NCBI RefSeq assembly: GCF_002261225.1
Contig: NZ_NEVM01000005.1
Span: 248,001 to 312,000 of the forward strand
DNA: 64,000 nucleotides
Direction: 5' to 3'
Origin: Bordetella genomosp. 10
GTDB taxonomy: Bacteria; Pseudomonadota; Gammaproteobacteria; Burkholderiales; Burkholderiaceae_B
Below, in pieces: positions 54,966 to 63,741 of this stretch. The position numbers and the translations under genes are program-made. Under the pieces are notes generated by a model that saw nothing but the letters and a program-made list of their open reading frames with translations, ran no database searches and was not told the origin of the DNA. Position 1 is the stretch's first letter. Each line of letters starts with the position of its first letter.

Positions 54966-56081
54966 TCATGCCGCCGGCAAGGCGGCATAGCAAGTCGCCA
55001 GATGGTAAGGCGTGGTGGACGGCATATCGGCGCGCGCCACCCGGCCGTCGGCATGCAGGCATTCGTACCACCCGCGCGGCTGCAGGAAGCGCTCGCGCAA
55101 GCGCTGCAATTGCCCCTTGAGCAGCGCCGTGACCGCGGGATCGCCATGCACCGCCAGCGCGCGCGCATATTCGGTCTGCGCCCAGATCCGCTGGGTGGCG
55201 TCGACGATCCCGCCTTCCAGGTCCAGCGCCGCGCAGACCCCGTTGGTGGCCATGTCCACCCCCTGGGCCTGCGCGAAGACGAAGGCATGCTCCAGCGCAT
55301 TGCCCAGCACGGTGCCGCCGAACACGTCCGGCGCGCTGCGCGCCAGCGCCAGCCATTCGAATTGATGGCCGGGCTCGATGCGGTTGTCAGCCGCGCCGAG
55401 ACGCAGTTCCGTAACGCACTGCGTGGGCGCATGCAGGAAGGCGCCCGCCATGCCGGCGACGATTTTCCGCAAGGCCGTGGTGAAACCCGCTTCGCCGGTC
55501 GCGTCGCGCGCCGCCAGGTAGGCCTCGGTCAAGTGCATGACGGGATTCTGCTGCACGTCCTGCAAGGGCGCGGACAGGTCCGGCTTGAGCTGCGCCCAGT
55601 AAAGCCCCGCCGGCGCGGCGAAGCGCGACTCCACCTGGCCCGCGGTGGCGCCCAGCAGGTCCAGCGCGCGCCGGTCGCGCGTCACGCCGTAGTGCGCCGC
55701 GCAGGCGAAGATCACGAAGGCATACGTATAGAGATCGTGCGTGGCGTCCAGCGGCGCGCCCTGCGCGTCGATGCTATAGACCCAGCCGCCCTCCGGGTGG
55801 ACGAAGCGCTGGCGCAATGCGTCGAACAAGCGCGCGGCATGCGCCGTCGCGCCCGCGGTCGTGTGCACGTAGAGCTGGCGCGCGCACGCCATCGCGCGAT
55901 AGCGCGTCACCGGCAGCACCTGCAGGCGCGTGCCGTCCACGGCTTCGTAGGGGAGTTCGAGATCCGGGTTGTAGCCCGTCGTGCGCCACAGCGGCAGCAC
56001 GATGTCGCGATAGTGCTGGCGCAGGTCGGCGACCAGGGCCAGGACGGACGAGTCGACGGGATCGGGAGAAGATGCGGGCAT
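54966..56081 (-). CDS. AGE-family sugar epimerase/isomerase
   Basis: A 371-residue (alpha/alpha)6-barrel protein of the N-acylglucosamine 2-epimerase family. Characteristic segments: GGWVYSIDAQGAPLD, DLYTYAFVIFACAAHY, EPGHQFEWLAL (catalytic His) and PSTTPYHLATCY (second His). Family members interconvert mannose/glucose or N-acyl hexosamines, or isomerise aldoses to ketoses; substrate unclear. No sugar operon is adjacent. Confidence 0.9.
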   Translation of the reverse strand: MPASSPDPVDSSVLALVADLRQHYRDIVLPLWRTTGYNPDLELPYEAVDGTRLQVLPVTRYRAMACARQLYVHTTAGATAHAARLFDALRQRFVHPEGGWVYSIDAQGAPLDATHDLYTYAFVIFACAAHYGVTRDRRALDLLGATAGQVESRFAAPAGLYWAQLKPDLSAPLQDVQQNPVMHLTEAYLAARDATGEAGFTTALRKIVAGMAGAFLHAPTQCVTELRLGAADNRIEPGHQFEWLALARSAPDVFGGTVLGNALEHAFVFAQAQGVDMATNGVCAALDLEGGIVDATQRIWAQTEYARALAVHGDPAVTALLKGQLQRLRERFLQPRGWYECLHADGRVARADMPSTTPYHLATCYAALPAA

Positions 56082-56177
56082 GAAAACGCGCGGGCGGCGG
56101 CGAAAAAAACCACAGCCCGCACGATACCCGATGCGCGCGGCGCGGACCAGCGGGAAGCGGCCGCGCCGGCTGGACGA

Positions 56178-56735
56178 TCAGTGGCCCAGCACCACCTGCA
56201 ACACGACGCCGGTGCCGATGGCGGTCAGGACGAAGTCCGGGCCGATGCCCATCCACTGATAGCCGCGCGGCGGCGGCGCCAGGTTATAGCCGCGCCAGTT
56301 GTCGATCACGTACTGGCGGTTGCGGTATTCCGGCGGCAGGCGATCGCCCTTGGACCAGCGCGGGCCGCCCGGACCGTGGGCGTTCGGACCGTAGCCGTGC
56401 TGCGCATGGCCGTTGTTCCGGCTGGGCGCCGAATGCCCCGGACCGCCCTGGGGACCGCCGGAATGGCCGGGCCCTTGCGCGCCGGGACCGCCATGGCTCG
56501 GACCGCGGTCGCCGCCCGGGCCGCCCGAACGATCCTGGCCGCCGGGGCCGCCGGGCCCGCGATCCTGCTGGGCCAGCGGACCGATGGGTCCATGACCATG
56601 ATCCCGGTCATCGGCATGCGCCGGCGCGCTGATCGCCAACGATGCCGCGGCCAGCATGCCCGCCATCAGGGCGCCGGTCGCGCGCAGCGCGCGGTGGCGG
56701 GCGGGAGAGGCGTTATACAACGGTGTCTTGTTCAT
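56178..56735 (-). CDS. RcnB-family periplasmic protein with Gly/Pro/His-rich linker
   Basis: A 185-residue exported protein. Signal peptide about 33 residues (AISAPAHA), then DDRDHGHGP and a long Gly/Pro/Asp/His-rich linker (about 40-125). The C-terminal RcnB domain runs WSKGDRLPPEYR, YVIDNWRGYNL, PPRGYQWMGIGPDFVL and ends in a hydrophobic AIGTGVVLQVVLGH. RcnB in E. coli helps nickel/cobalt homeostasis. No efflux gene is adjacent; the His-rich linker could bind metal. AAGGAA precedes the ATG. Confidence 0.85.
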   Translation of the reverse strand: MNKTPLYNASPARHRALRATGALMAGMLAAASLAISAPAHADDRDHGHGPIGPLAQQDRGPGGPGGQDRSGGPGGDRGPSHGGPGAQGPGHSGGPQGGPGHSAPSRNNGHAQHGYGPNAHGPGGPRWSKGDRLPPEYRNRQYVIDNWRGYNLAPPPRGYQWMGIGPDFVLTAIGTGVVLQVVLGH

Positions 56736-56989
56736 GATCGTTTCCTTCCCCATGCGCGGCACGCAGCCAATCGCGTAATCCCCTCACGCACGGATGACTG
56801 TAGGGTACAGAAATCGGGGCCGGGACACGGGGCCCGCCAGGCCAAAATTACGGAAAATTCGGCACGACGTGCGACTGAATGTAACAGACGAACCGGCCCC
56901 GCCCGCGATGATGCCTCCGGCACGGGGAAGGATGCCCCTACTTCCGGCATCGTGGGGAGGGCCCGGCGACGCGCCACGAGCCGCCTCGC

Positions 56990-57205
56990 TTAAACCTGCC
57001 CCGAACGCTCCATGTGCAGCGCCAGCCGCCCCTTCTCCGTCACCGCCAGCACGCCGGCGTCGGTGCGCTCCACGCAACGCAGGGTCGTCAGCGCATCCAC
57101 GAATTCCGGCGGAATGGGCACGTAGTCCTTTTGACCTTCGAAATTGTCTGCCACGACTTGCAACCAATGACCCAGTTCGCCCTTCTTGAAATTGTGCAGC
57201 GGCAT
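56990..57205 (-). CDS. Small protein of unknown function
   Basis: A 71-residue soluble protein (MPLHNFKKGELGHWLQVVAD). The ATG is preceded by GGAGGT at ideal spacing, strong evidence for translation. The second half (TLRCVERTDAGVLAVTEKGRLALHM) looks like a small winged-helix or wing strand. No known function. Confidence 0.75.
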   Translation of the reverse strand: MPLHNFKKGELGHWLQVVADNFEGQKDYVPIPPEFVDALTTLRCVERTDAGVLAVTEKGRLALHMERSGQV

Positions 57206-57395
57206 CGATGACCTCCCAAATGCTGGCCGGCGCGTCCCGGAAACGTTCACGCGCTTGCGGGACCCGCGCCACGAAATATGGCAAATATGTGCATTATCGG
57301 CCATGGCGGCGCCTTGCCGGCGGCCCGGCGCGCGCGCCGTTTCCGGAATCCGGCGCCTGTCCTGCATAATGTGCGCCAAATTGCCTGGAGTCCCC

Positions 57396-57725
57396 ATGTC
57401 ATTCCGTTTCGCCCTCTTCGCCGTCGCGCTGGCCGCCCTGGCCGGATGCACGACCACCATGAGCCCCGTCATGGAAACCGGAGAGCCGGACCAATACACC
57501 ATCACCAACCGCAGCACGGTCCAGAGCACGTCCTGGGTCGACCTCAAGAGCGCGGCCCTGCTGCGCGCCAGCGACTACTGCCAATCGGTGGGCCGCAAGA
57601 TGACCAAGCCCGTCATCACGTCCAACCATGCCACCGGCCTGGGCCCGCGCGAAGCCTACGTGACCTTCAATTGCACGCCCTTCCCGCAGCCCAGCGATAA
57701 AGACGCCGACAACCAGGGCAAGTAG
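57396..57725 (+). CDS. Small lipoprotein of unknown function
   Basis: A 109-residue lipoprotein: lipobox LAGC with Cys at about residue 18, then TTTMSPVMETGEPDQYTITN, RASDYCQSVGRKM and FNCTPFPQP. The last two cysteines could form a disulfide. GGAGTCCCC precedes the ATG. Function unknown; typical of Bordetella-like genomes. Confidence 0.8.
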   Translation: MSFRFALFAVALAALAGCTTTMSPVMETGEPDQYTITNRSTVQSTSWVDLKSAALLRASDYCQSVGRKMTKPVITSNHATGLGPREAYVTFNCTPFPQPSDKDADNQGK

Positions 57726-57749
57726 CTTCCCCCCGCCGTTCGCCATCTT

Positions 57750-57770
57750 CCCCCGCCGCGCACGCGGGGG
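57750..57770 (+). terminator. Hairpin after the lipoprotein gene
   Basis: CCCCCGC pairs with GCGGGGG around a 7-base loop, 25 bp after the stop; no T-run. Confidence 0.4.
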
Positions 57771-57799
57771 ATGCACCTCATTGCCGCTCCGATATAAAT

Positions 57800-57807
57800 G
57801 GTATACC
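57800..57807. promoter_or_regulatory. GGTATACC palindrome upstream of the Bug operon
   Basis: An 8-bp perfect palindrome within an AT-rich leader, 72 bp before the Bug gene. GntR-family operators often have this form. No local regulator gene supports it. Confidence 0.3.
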
Positions 57808-57878
57808 GTAGGATACAACTATAAAAACCGGCCTGGGCTGTACACCGGTCATCCCCCAAAGGAACTCGGAGACGCTTC

Positions 57879-58862
57879 ATGGATATGTCCCGCCGCATGG
57901 CTTTGTCCGCCCTCGTCGCCTTCGCTCCCATCTGTAGGACTTATGCCCGGCAGGCGCCGGCGGACACCTATCCGAACCGGCCGATACGCCTGATATCCCC
58001 TTACGAACCCGGGGGCGGCGTCGACATCATGGCCAGGCTGGTGGCGCGCAACCTGGGCAGCGAGCTGGGCGTCGCGGTGGTCGTGGAGAACCGGCCCGGC
58101 GCCGGCGGCGTGGTCGGCACGCAAGCCCTGACGGCGGCCGCGCCGGACGGCTACACGCTCATCCTCGACTCTCCTTCCCCCCTGGTGGTCGCGCCCTACC
58201 TGATGAAGAAATTGAACTACGACCCGCACAAGGACCTGGAGCCCATCAGCCTGATCGCCGACGTCCCCGCCGTGCTCCTGGTCAAGAACGACTCTCCCAT
58301 CCACACGGTCGCCGACCTGCTGGCGATGGCCCGCAAGGCGCCGGGCAAGCTGACGTTCTCGTCTTCCGGCCTGGGCGGCACCGCCCACCTCTCGGCCCAG
58401 TTGCTCAAGGTGCTGGCCGACGTCGACATGCTGCACGTGCCCTACAAAGGCACCGCCCCCGCCATCCAGGCCGTCATCACCGGCGAGGTGACGATGACTT
58501 TCGCCGACATGACCGCCGGCCTGCCCTTCGCCAGGAACCATCAACTGCGCGCCGTGGCCGTGACCACGCCCAAGCGCACGCCCGCGCTGCCCGACGTGCC
58601 GACGGTGGCCGAAACCGTGCCCCATTACGCGGCCAGCGTCTGGTATGGCGTGCTGGCGCCCAAGGGCACGCCGCGTCCGATCATCGACAAGCTCAATCTC
58701 GCCCTGGTGAAGTTCGTGCACACGCCCGAGGTGAACAAGATGCTGGTCGACGAAGGCGCCGAGCCCGCCGGTTCCTCGCCCGAGCAGTTCCGCGCCTTCC
58801 TGCGCCGCGAAAGCGAACGCTGGGGCGACGTCATCCGCAAATCCGGCTTGCAGCCGCAATAA
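57879..58862 (+). CDS. Bug-type (tripartite tricarboxylate) substrate-binding protein
   Basis: A 327-residue periplasmic solute receptor. Short signal region at residues 5-24, then YPNRPIRLISPYEPGGGVDIMARLVA, the Bug-family opening. GTAHLSAQLLKVLADVDMLHVPYKG and VLAPKGTPRPIIDKL also match. Bug proteins bind carboxylates or aromatic acids; no TctA/TctB membrane genes are adjacent, which is normal for orphan Bugs. Its partner downstream is an ornithine-cyclodeaminase-like enzyme 28 bp away, so the ligand may be an amino- or imino-acid. The precursor lacks an obvious AxA site. Confidence 0.9.
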   Translation: MDMSRRMALSALVAFAPICRTYARQAPADTYPNRPIRLISPYEPGGGVDIMARLVARNLGSELGVAVVVENRPGAGGVVGTQALTAAAPDGYTLILDSPSPLVVAPYLMKKLNYDPHKDLEPISLIADVPAVLLVKNDSPIHTVADLLAMARKAPGKLTFSSSGLGGTAHLSAQLLKVLADVDMLHVPYKGTAPAIQAVITGEVTMTFADMTAGLPFARNHQLRAVAVTTPKRTPALPDVPTVAETVPHYAASVWYGVLAPKGTPRPIIDKLNLALVKFVHTPEVNKMLVDEGAEPAGSSPEQFRAFLRRESERWGDVIRKSGLQPQ

Positions 58863-58890
58863 GCCGCGCCGCCGGTCTCCAGGAGTAAGC

Positions 58891-59991
58891 ATGCTGTTGA
58901 TCAACAATGAAGTCGTCGAGAAGGTGCTGACGATGCGCGAGTGCATCGACGCGCAGGAACAGGCCTTCGCCGGCCTGCTGACCGGCGCGGCCATCGGCCG
59001 TCCGCGGCTGGACATGTACGTCCCCTGCGACCGCGACGACGGTTACTACCGCTGGGGCTCGGTCGAGGGCAGCAGCGGCGGCATCCTGGCGGTGCGGCTG
59101 AAATCCGACATCCTGGTATGGCCGCGCGACAAAGGCGCGGGCGGCAGCGAGCAGAAATACTGCATCGAGCCCGGCACGTATTGCGGCCTGGTCTTTCTAT
59201 TCAGCACCGGCAATGGCGAGCCGCTGGCGCTGCTGAACGACGGCCATTTGCAGCATATGCGCGTGGGCGGCGCGGCCGGCATCGGCACGCGCCTGCTGGC
59301 GCGCGAGGATGCGCGCGAACTGGGCATCATCGGCTCCGGCGGCATGGCCCGGACCTTCCTGGAAGCCATCCTGGCGGTGCGCGACATCCGCCGCGTGCGC
59401 GTCCACAGCCGCAATGCCGAGAATCGCGAACGCTTCGCGAGGGAAAGCGCGCAACGCCACGGCATCGAGGTCGTCGCGGTGGACGACCCGCGCGACGCCG
59501 TGCGCGGCGCCGACATCGTCGCCACCTGCACCGACAGCATGACGCCGGTGCTTCAGCCCGACTGGCTGGAGCCGGGCATGCACGTGGTGGTGCTCACGCC
59601 GCGCGAAATCGATCCGGCCATCGTGCGACGCTTCGACGTCGCCGTGCAGCAGGGCCGCGAGGAAATGCCCATGGCCGAGACGGAGCGGTTTCGCAAAGGA
59701 ATCTCTGGAAGCCCGCAAGCCTATGTCGCGGGCAGCGCCGAGGAGCAGTCGCGCCTGCCCCGGCCCAAGCCGGCGCGCCTGCCCACGCAGGACTGGCCGG
59801 TCTATACCGACGTCATCTCCGGCAAGGCGCCGGGCCGCACGCGCGAGGACCAGATCACCTTCTACTACACGGTGGGCAATTGGGGCGTGCAATTCTCGTC
59901 GGTGGGCGGACTGGTCTATCGCAAAGCCAAGGCCCAGGGCCTGGGCCATGCCTTGCCGCTGGAATGGTTCATCCAGGACATCCGCAATTAG
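58891..59991 (+). CDS. Ornithine cyclodeaminase / mu-crystallin family protein
   Basis: A 366-residue NAD(P)-dependent enzyme. The Rossmann motif IIGSGGMARTFLEAIL (about 145) and substrate region LALLNDGHLQHMRVGGAAGIGTRLLA match the family, with the DGH/MRVGAA core. Members deaminate ornithine to proline, reduce cyclic ketimines or make L-alanine; here specificity is open. Lies in one operon with a Bug protein, suggesting uptake and metabolism of one substrate. About 40 residues longer than typical ornithine cyclodeaminase (C-terminal). Confidence 0.88.
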   Translation: MLLINNEVVEKVLTMRECIDAQEQAFAGLLTGAAIGRPRLDMYVPCDRDDGYYRWGSVEGSSGGILAVRLKSDILVWPRDKGAGGSEQKYCIEPGTYCGLVFLFSTGNGEPLALLNDGHLQHMRVGGAAGIGTRLLAREDARELGIIGSGGMARTFLEAILAVRDIRRVRVHSRNAENRERFARESAQRHGIEVVAVDDPRDAVRGADIVATCTDSMTPVLQPDWLEPGMHVVVLTPREIDPAIVRRFDVAVQQGREEMPMAETERFRKGISGSPQAYVAGSAEEQSRLPRPKPARLPTQDWPVYTDVISGKAPGRTREDQITFYYTVGNWGVQFSSVGGLVYRKAKAQGLGHALPLEWFIQDIRN

Positions 59992-60045
59992 GACGACGGC
60001 GAAGCGCGCGGCGGGCGCCGCCGTCCCGCATCCTGTCATGCCAGT

Positions 60046-60071
60046 GTCGCGTCCCCGTTCCGGGATGCGAC
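60046..60071. terminator. Hairpin between convergent genes
   Basis: GTCGCGTCCC pairs with GGGATGCGAC (one G-U) around a CGTTCC loop, adjoining the stop of the minus-strand gene at 60073. A weaker GACGGCG/CGCCGTC stem lies at 59995-60025. No T-run. Confidence 0.55.
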
Positions 60072-60072
60072 G

Positions 60073-60300
60073 CTAGGCTGAAAAATTCTCGTCTATCCAG
60101 GTGCGCGCCCACTGCTCCGCGCCCTGGCGCGCCATGCCTGGCGTGCCGATGCGCACGCCGGGAAAAGGCGGAAACTCGAAGCCGTTGACCGGCGCCCCAC
60201 CTTCCAGCAGCGAAATGAAGATGCGGGCTTGGTATTGGCCGCTATGCGCCGGCACGGCCTCGACCGCGCATTCGATGATGAAATCCTTGTACTGGATCAT
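60073..60300 (-). CDS. Small protein of unknown function
   Basis: A 75-residue soluble protein (MIQYKDFIIECAVEAVPAHS; FPGVRIGTPGMARQGAEQWA). Likely a single alpha/beta domain, similar in layout to small Burkholderiales proteins with no assigned function. GGAGCGG precedes the ATG. Gene-free sequence of 420 bp lies upstream. Confidence 0.7.
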   Translation of the reverse strand: MIQYKDFIIECAVEAVPAHSGQYQARIFISLLEGGAPVNGFEFPPFPGVRIGTPGMARQGAEQWARTWIDENFSA

Positions 60301-60720
60301 GGGACCGCTCCGGTGGTGACGGTTTTTCCGCGAGCTTGGCCGCGCCCGCCGTGCCTCACCACTATCGCACTGCAAAAGCCTTACGCCTAGGCGTGGAGGC
60401 ATTGCAATTGCAAGGACAATTGTCGCGCCGCGTCATGGTCGGAAAAGGGCCTGGAAGAGCACGTTTTGCCGATGGATGGTATCCATCTACGTAGAAATGT
60501 CGGAGAACGTCTCCCTCTTTGTCCGGTATATAAGCCATTGGTATTAATCCCGCCACCACTGGCGTTATCGGACTTACGCCCTACCGGTCTTCATACCGTC
60601 GCCGCACTACTCATGCACAAGCATGAGGAACGGCGCGGGGGCGCCGGCGGACTGTCCTACAGCACATTCCCGATGGCGCGCGCCGTGCGATGAATGCTGG
60701 TCCCCGCCGGCGCAGCGCCG
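60301..60720. other. Gene-free, palindrome-rich stretch
   Basis: No convincing gene. Within 60383-60514 lie ACGCCTAGGCGT (60383-60394), TTGCAATTGCAA (60402-60413), ACAATTGT (60416-60423), a GATGG/CCATC inverted repeat (60475-60487), TCTACGTAGA (60486-60495) and GGAGA/TCTCC (60502-60514). 60515-60600 is AT-richer than the surroundings. The minus-strand frame 60362-60559 has no ribosome-binding site. Confidence 0.7.
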
Positions 60721-60912
60721 TCAATCCTTGCCGATCTCGTGGCCGATCACCCCGCCGACCACCGCGCCGCCGACCGTCCCTGCCGTGCTGCCGTGCGTGG
60801 CTTCGTGGCCGATGACGCCGCCGGCCGCCGCGCCGCCCAGCGTGCAGCCCGTCATGAAAGGCATGCCCAGGGCAAGCGCCGCCACCGCGAGGTATTTGAT
60901 GATGTGCCGCAT
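60721..60912 (-). CDS. Glycine-zipper lipoprotein
   Basis: A 63-residue small lipoprotein: hydrophobic signal, lipobox MTGC (Cys about residue 23), then two glycine-zipper repeats (GGAAAGGVIGHEATHG and VGGAVVGGVIGHEIGK). Such proteins insert into the outer membrane or aggregate; related SlyB/Rick_17kDa fold. GGGAG lies before the ATG. Confidence 0.85.
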   Translation of the reverse strand: MRHIIKYLAVAALALGMPFMTGCTLGGAAAGGVIGHEATHGSTAGTVGGAVVGGVIGHEIGKD

Positions 60913-60984
60913 TTTTTGTCTCCCTTGGGAATTGGGTACGGAAGACTTAGCAAGGGGTGTACCCGCCCCGGCCGCCGCTCACGC

Positions 60985-62226
60985 TCAAGCCGTGCGCCGC
61001 ACGGTCCGCGCAAGCGCCTCGAAGGCCTGTTCCAGATCGGCGATAAGATCCTCCGGATGCTCCAGGCCGATGTGCAGGCGCACGACGGGGCCGCGGCCGT
61101 CCCAATAGCTGTGCTCCGACAGCCGTTCCGGCGCGGCTTCGAGCGCCAGGCTTTCATAGCCGCCCCAGGACGCGCCGATGGCGAAATGGCGCAGGCCGTC
61201 GATGAAATCGGCGGCGTTGCGCGCCGCGCCGTCGCGGAACGCAAAGGACACCAATCCGCTGGCGCCGCTGAAGTCGCGCCGCCACAAGGCATGGCCCGGG
61301 TCCTCGGGCAAGGCGGGGTAATAGACGCGCGCCACCTCCGCATGCCGCGCAAGATAGCGCGCCACCTCGGTCGCGTTGCGCTGGTGCCGCGCCAGGCGCA
61401 CGTCCAGCGTGCGCAGGCCACGCAGCACCAGATACGCCTCGTCCGCGCTCACGGACAATCCCAGCGCGTCGTGGATGGCGCCGACGCGCCGCGCCAGCTC
61501 GGGACTGTCCACCGTCACCACGCCCAGCATCGCGTCCGAATGGCCGCCCAGGTACTTGGTCGCGGCCTGCACCGAGATATTGGCGCCCAGCGCCAGGGGC
61601 TGGTAGTACAGCCCGCCGCTCCAGGTATTGTCGACCGCCACCACCACGCCATGGCGCCGCGCGATGGCCGCCAGCGCCGGCAGGTCGAGCACTTCGTACA
61701 GCAGCGAACTGGGCGATTCCAGGTACAGCAGCCGCGTGTTCGGGCGTATGCGGGCTTCGAGATCGTCGCGCGCGGGCGAGAAATATTCGACGTCGACGCC
61801 ATAGCGCTGCAAGAGCGTGCGGTCGACCTTGCGCAGCGGCGCATACACGCTGTCGGACACCAGCGCATGGTCGCCGGCCGCCAGCGTCGCCAGCAGCACC
61901 AGGGTGATGGCGGACAGCCCCGAGGGCGCCAGCAAGGCGCGATGCCCGCCTTCCAGGGTCGCCACCGCCGCCTCCAGCGCGCGGTGCGTGTCCATGCCAT
62001 GCCGGCCATAGGTCGCCACCGGGACGCCGGCGGCGCGGCTGGCGCCCAGGGCGGCCTGCGTCGCGGTATTCGGGAAGCGGACCGTGCTGGTCCGGACCAC
62101 GGGCACGTTGACGGGCCCGGCGCGTCCGTCGACCGGCGCGGGCGCGCCGGCATGCAGCAGCCGGGTTTCGATATGAAGGCCGTCGGCCCGCGTCGGACGG
62201 CCTTCCTGCACGGGTTCGTTGCTCAT
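60985..62226 (-). CDS. PLP-dependent C-S lyase (cystathionine beta-lyase type)
   Basis: A 413-residue Cys/Met-metabolism PLP enzyme. TYGRHGMDTHRALEAAVATL and LLYLESPSSLLYEVLDLPAL match; the PLP lysine is in QAATKYLGGHSD. It cleaves C-S bonds of cystathionine, cystine or similar. Overlaps the dioxygenase gene by 4 bp, within an apparent sulfur-amino-acid operon; the cystathionine beta-lyase label is by similarity, with cystine or cysteine-conjugate lyase as alternatives. Confidence 0.9.
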   Translation of the reverse strand: MSNEPVQEGRPTRADGLHIETRLLHAGAPAPVDGRAGPVNVPVVRTSTVRFPNTATQAALGASRAAGVPVATYGRHGMDTHRALEAAVATLEGGHRALLAPSGLSAITLVLLATLAAGDHALVSDSVYAPLRKVDRTLLQRYGVDVEYFSPARDDLEARIRPNTRLLYLESPSSLLYEVLDLPALAAIARRHGVVVAVDNTWSGGLYYQPLALGANISVQAATKYLGGHSDAMLGVVTVDSPELARRVGAIHDALGLSVSADEAYLVLRGLRTLDVRLARHQRNATEVARYLARHAEVARVYYPALPEDPGHALWRRDFSGASGLVSFAFRDGAARNAADFIDGLRHFAIGASWGGYESLALEAAPERLSEHSYWDGRGPVVRLHIGLEHPEDLIADLEQAFEALARTVRRTA

Positions 62227-62849
62227 GCCCGCACCGCCTGGCTGTCGCGCAGGTGGTTCTTGTTGTAGTTGATGATCTCGCCCGTCTCCAGGTTCACGCC
62301 GATGCGGTCGGAGAGCGTTTCCAACGGCCGGCCGTACAGATGGAAATGCAAGGTGGGCTCCTGGCCGGTGACGTGGATGCTGTGGATGTCGTCCGGCAGG
62401 AAGGCGATCGACTGGCCGGGGCGCACCACGACCTCGCGCGCCTGCTCCAGGCTGGCGCGCGCCGGATCGGAGCCGTCGTCGGTGCGGCGATAGACGCGGT
62501 TCAGCTCGTCGCCCGCGACCGCGACGATGACCGCCCAGGTGGTGTGGTTGTGCGGCACGGTGGTCTTGCCGGGGTTGATGGAATTCAGGTACAGCGCCAC
62601 GTCGTCGTCGCTGTCTTCCGGATTCAACCGATAGCGGGTGGACGCCCCCGCCTCGCCGCCGCTCGCCGGCGGCGGGAAGTCCGCGCGGGTGAACAGATGG
62701 GCGGCGGCCGCCAATTGCTCCAGGCGGTGGGTCACCCGGTCCAGGACCTCGCGGTCGGGCGCGCCGCCCGCCAGCAGCGCGCGCACGTCGGCCAGCGCGG
62801 CCTTGACCTGTTGTTGCCGCTCGGCGGCGATCGAAGAAGCTTGGGTCAT
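62223..62849 (-). CDS. Cysteine dioxygenase-like cupin
   Basis: A 208-residue cupin of the cysteine/thiol dioxygenase family. The iron-binding histidines are in TTVPHNHTTWAV and the later IHSIHVTG. It would oxidise cysteine (or a thiol such as 3-mercaptopropionate) to a sulfinate with O2. The ATG at 62849 has GGAG upstream; a 38-residue Arg-rich extension is rejected. Between the C-S lyase and an amino-acid ABC ATPase it points to use of cyst(e)ine as sulfur or carbon source. Confidence 0.88.
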   Translation of the reverse strand: MTQASSIAAERQQQVKAALADVRALLAGGAPDREVLDRVTHRLEQLAAAAHLFTRADFPPPASGGEAGASTRYRLNPEDSDDDVALYLNSINPGKTTVPHNHTTWAVIVAVAGDELNRVYRRTDDGSDPARASLEQAREVVVRPGQSIAFLPDDIHSIHVTGQEPTLHFHLYGRPLETLSDRIGVNLETGEIINYNKNHLRDSQAVRA

Positions 62850-62886
62850 GCGTATCTCCAGGAAAAAATGACGGGAACGGCGTCGT

Positions 62887-63741
62887 TCAGTACGCCAGCG
62901 CGTCAAGCGGCAGCGCGGAAAAAAGCGGGCGCGGCGCGGGCGCGCGATCGTCGCGCCCCGCATGCGACGCCCGTTGCAGGAAGGCGCGCGTGCGCGGGTT
63001 GGCGGGCGCGCCGAACAGGCGCGCCGGCGGTCCGGCCTCGACGATGCGGCCGGCCTCGGTGAAGTACACCGTGTCGCTCACCTCTTCCGCGAACCGCATT
63101 TCATGGGTCACGAGCAGGCAGGTCAGCCCGTCCTGCACCAGGTCGCGGATGACGGTGAGCACCTCGCCGACCATTTCCGGGTCCAGGGCCGAGGTCACTT
63201 CGTCGAAGAGGATGAGCTTGGGACGCATCGCCAGGGCCCGCGCGATCGCCACCCGCTGCTGCTGGCCGCCGGACAGCTCGCCCGGATAGGCGTTCTCCTT
63301 GTGCTCCATGCGCACCTTGGCCAGCAGTTCCCGCGCATGGGCGATGGCCTGGGCGCGCGGCAGGCCGCCCACGCGCACCGGCGCGATGACCAGGTTCTCC
63401 AGCACGCTGAGGTGGGGGAACAGGTTGTACTGCTGGAAGACGAAGCCCACCTGCTTGCGCAGCGCGATGAACTGCGCCTCCGCGTTCAGCGCGTGGACCG
63501 CCACGCCGTCCACGTCGATGGCCCCTTGCTGCGGACGCAGGAGGCCCGTGATGCAGCGCAGGATGGTGGACTTGCCGGAACCCGACGGGCCGATGATGGA
63601 CACCGCCTGCCCCTGGCCGACCTCGACGTCTATGCCCTTGAGCACCTCGGTCGCGCCGAAGGCGAGATGCACGCCGCGCAGGCTGACCAGCGGCCGCGAC
63701 GGCGAGGACGACGGCGCGGGACGGATATCAATGACGGACAT
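62887..63741 (-). CDS. Amino-acid ABC transporter ATP-binding protein
   Basis: A 284-residue polar-amino-acid ABC ATPase (GlnQ/TcyN type). Walker A GPSGSGKST (51-59), signature LSGGQQQRVAIARA, Walker B LILFDEVTSALDPE, and switch His in VTHEMRF. It drives import with the permease encoded next to it, which overlaps its 5' end by 14 bp. With the lyase and dioxygenase downstream, cystine is the likeliest substrate. The C-terminal ~30 residues (AGRDDRAPAPRP) are extra. Confidence 0.92.
   Translation of the reverse strand: MSVIDIRPAPSSSPSRPLVSLRGVHLAFGATEVLKGIDVEVGQGQAVSIIGPSGSGKSTILRCITGLLRPQQGAIDVDGVAVHALNAEAQFIALRKQVGFVFQQYNLFPHLSVLENLVIAPVRVGGLPRAQAIAHARELLAKVRMEHKENAYPGELSGGQQQRVAIARALAMRPKLILFDEVTSALDPEMVGEVLTVIRDLVQDGLTCLLVTHEMRFAEEVSDTVYFTEAGRIVEAGPPARLFGAPANPRTRAFLQRASHAGRDDRAPAPRPLFSALPLDALAY

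Noticed and set aside
60362..60559. 65-residue minus-strand frame
   Set aside because: No ribosome-binding site and it spans the palindrome cluster; codon content does not look coding.
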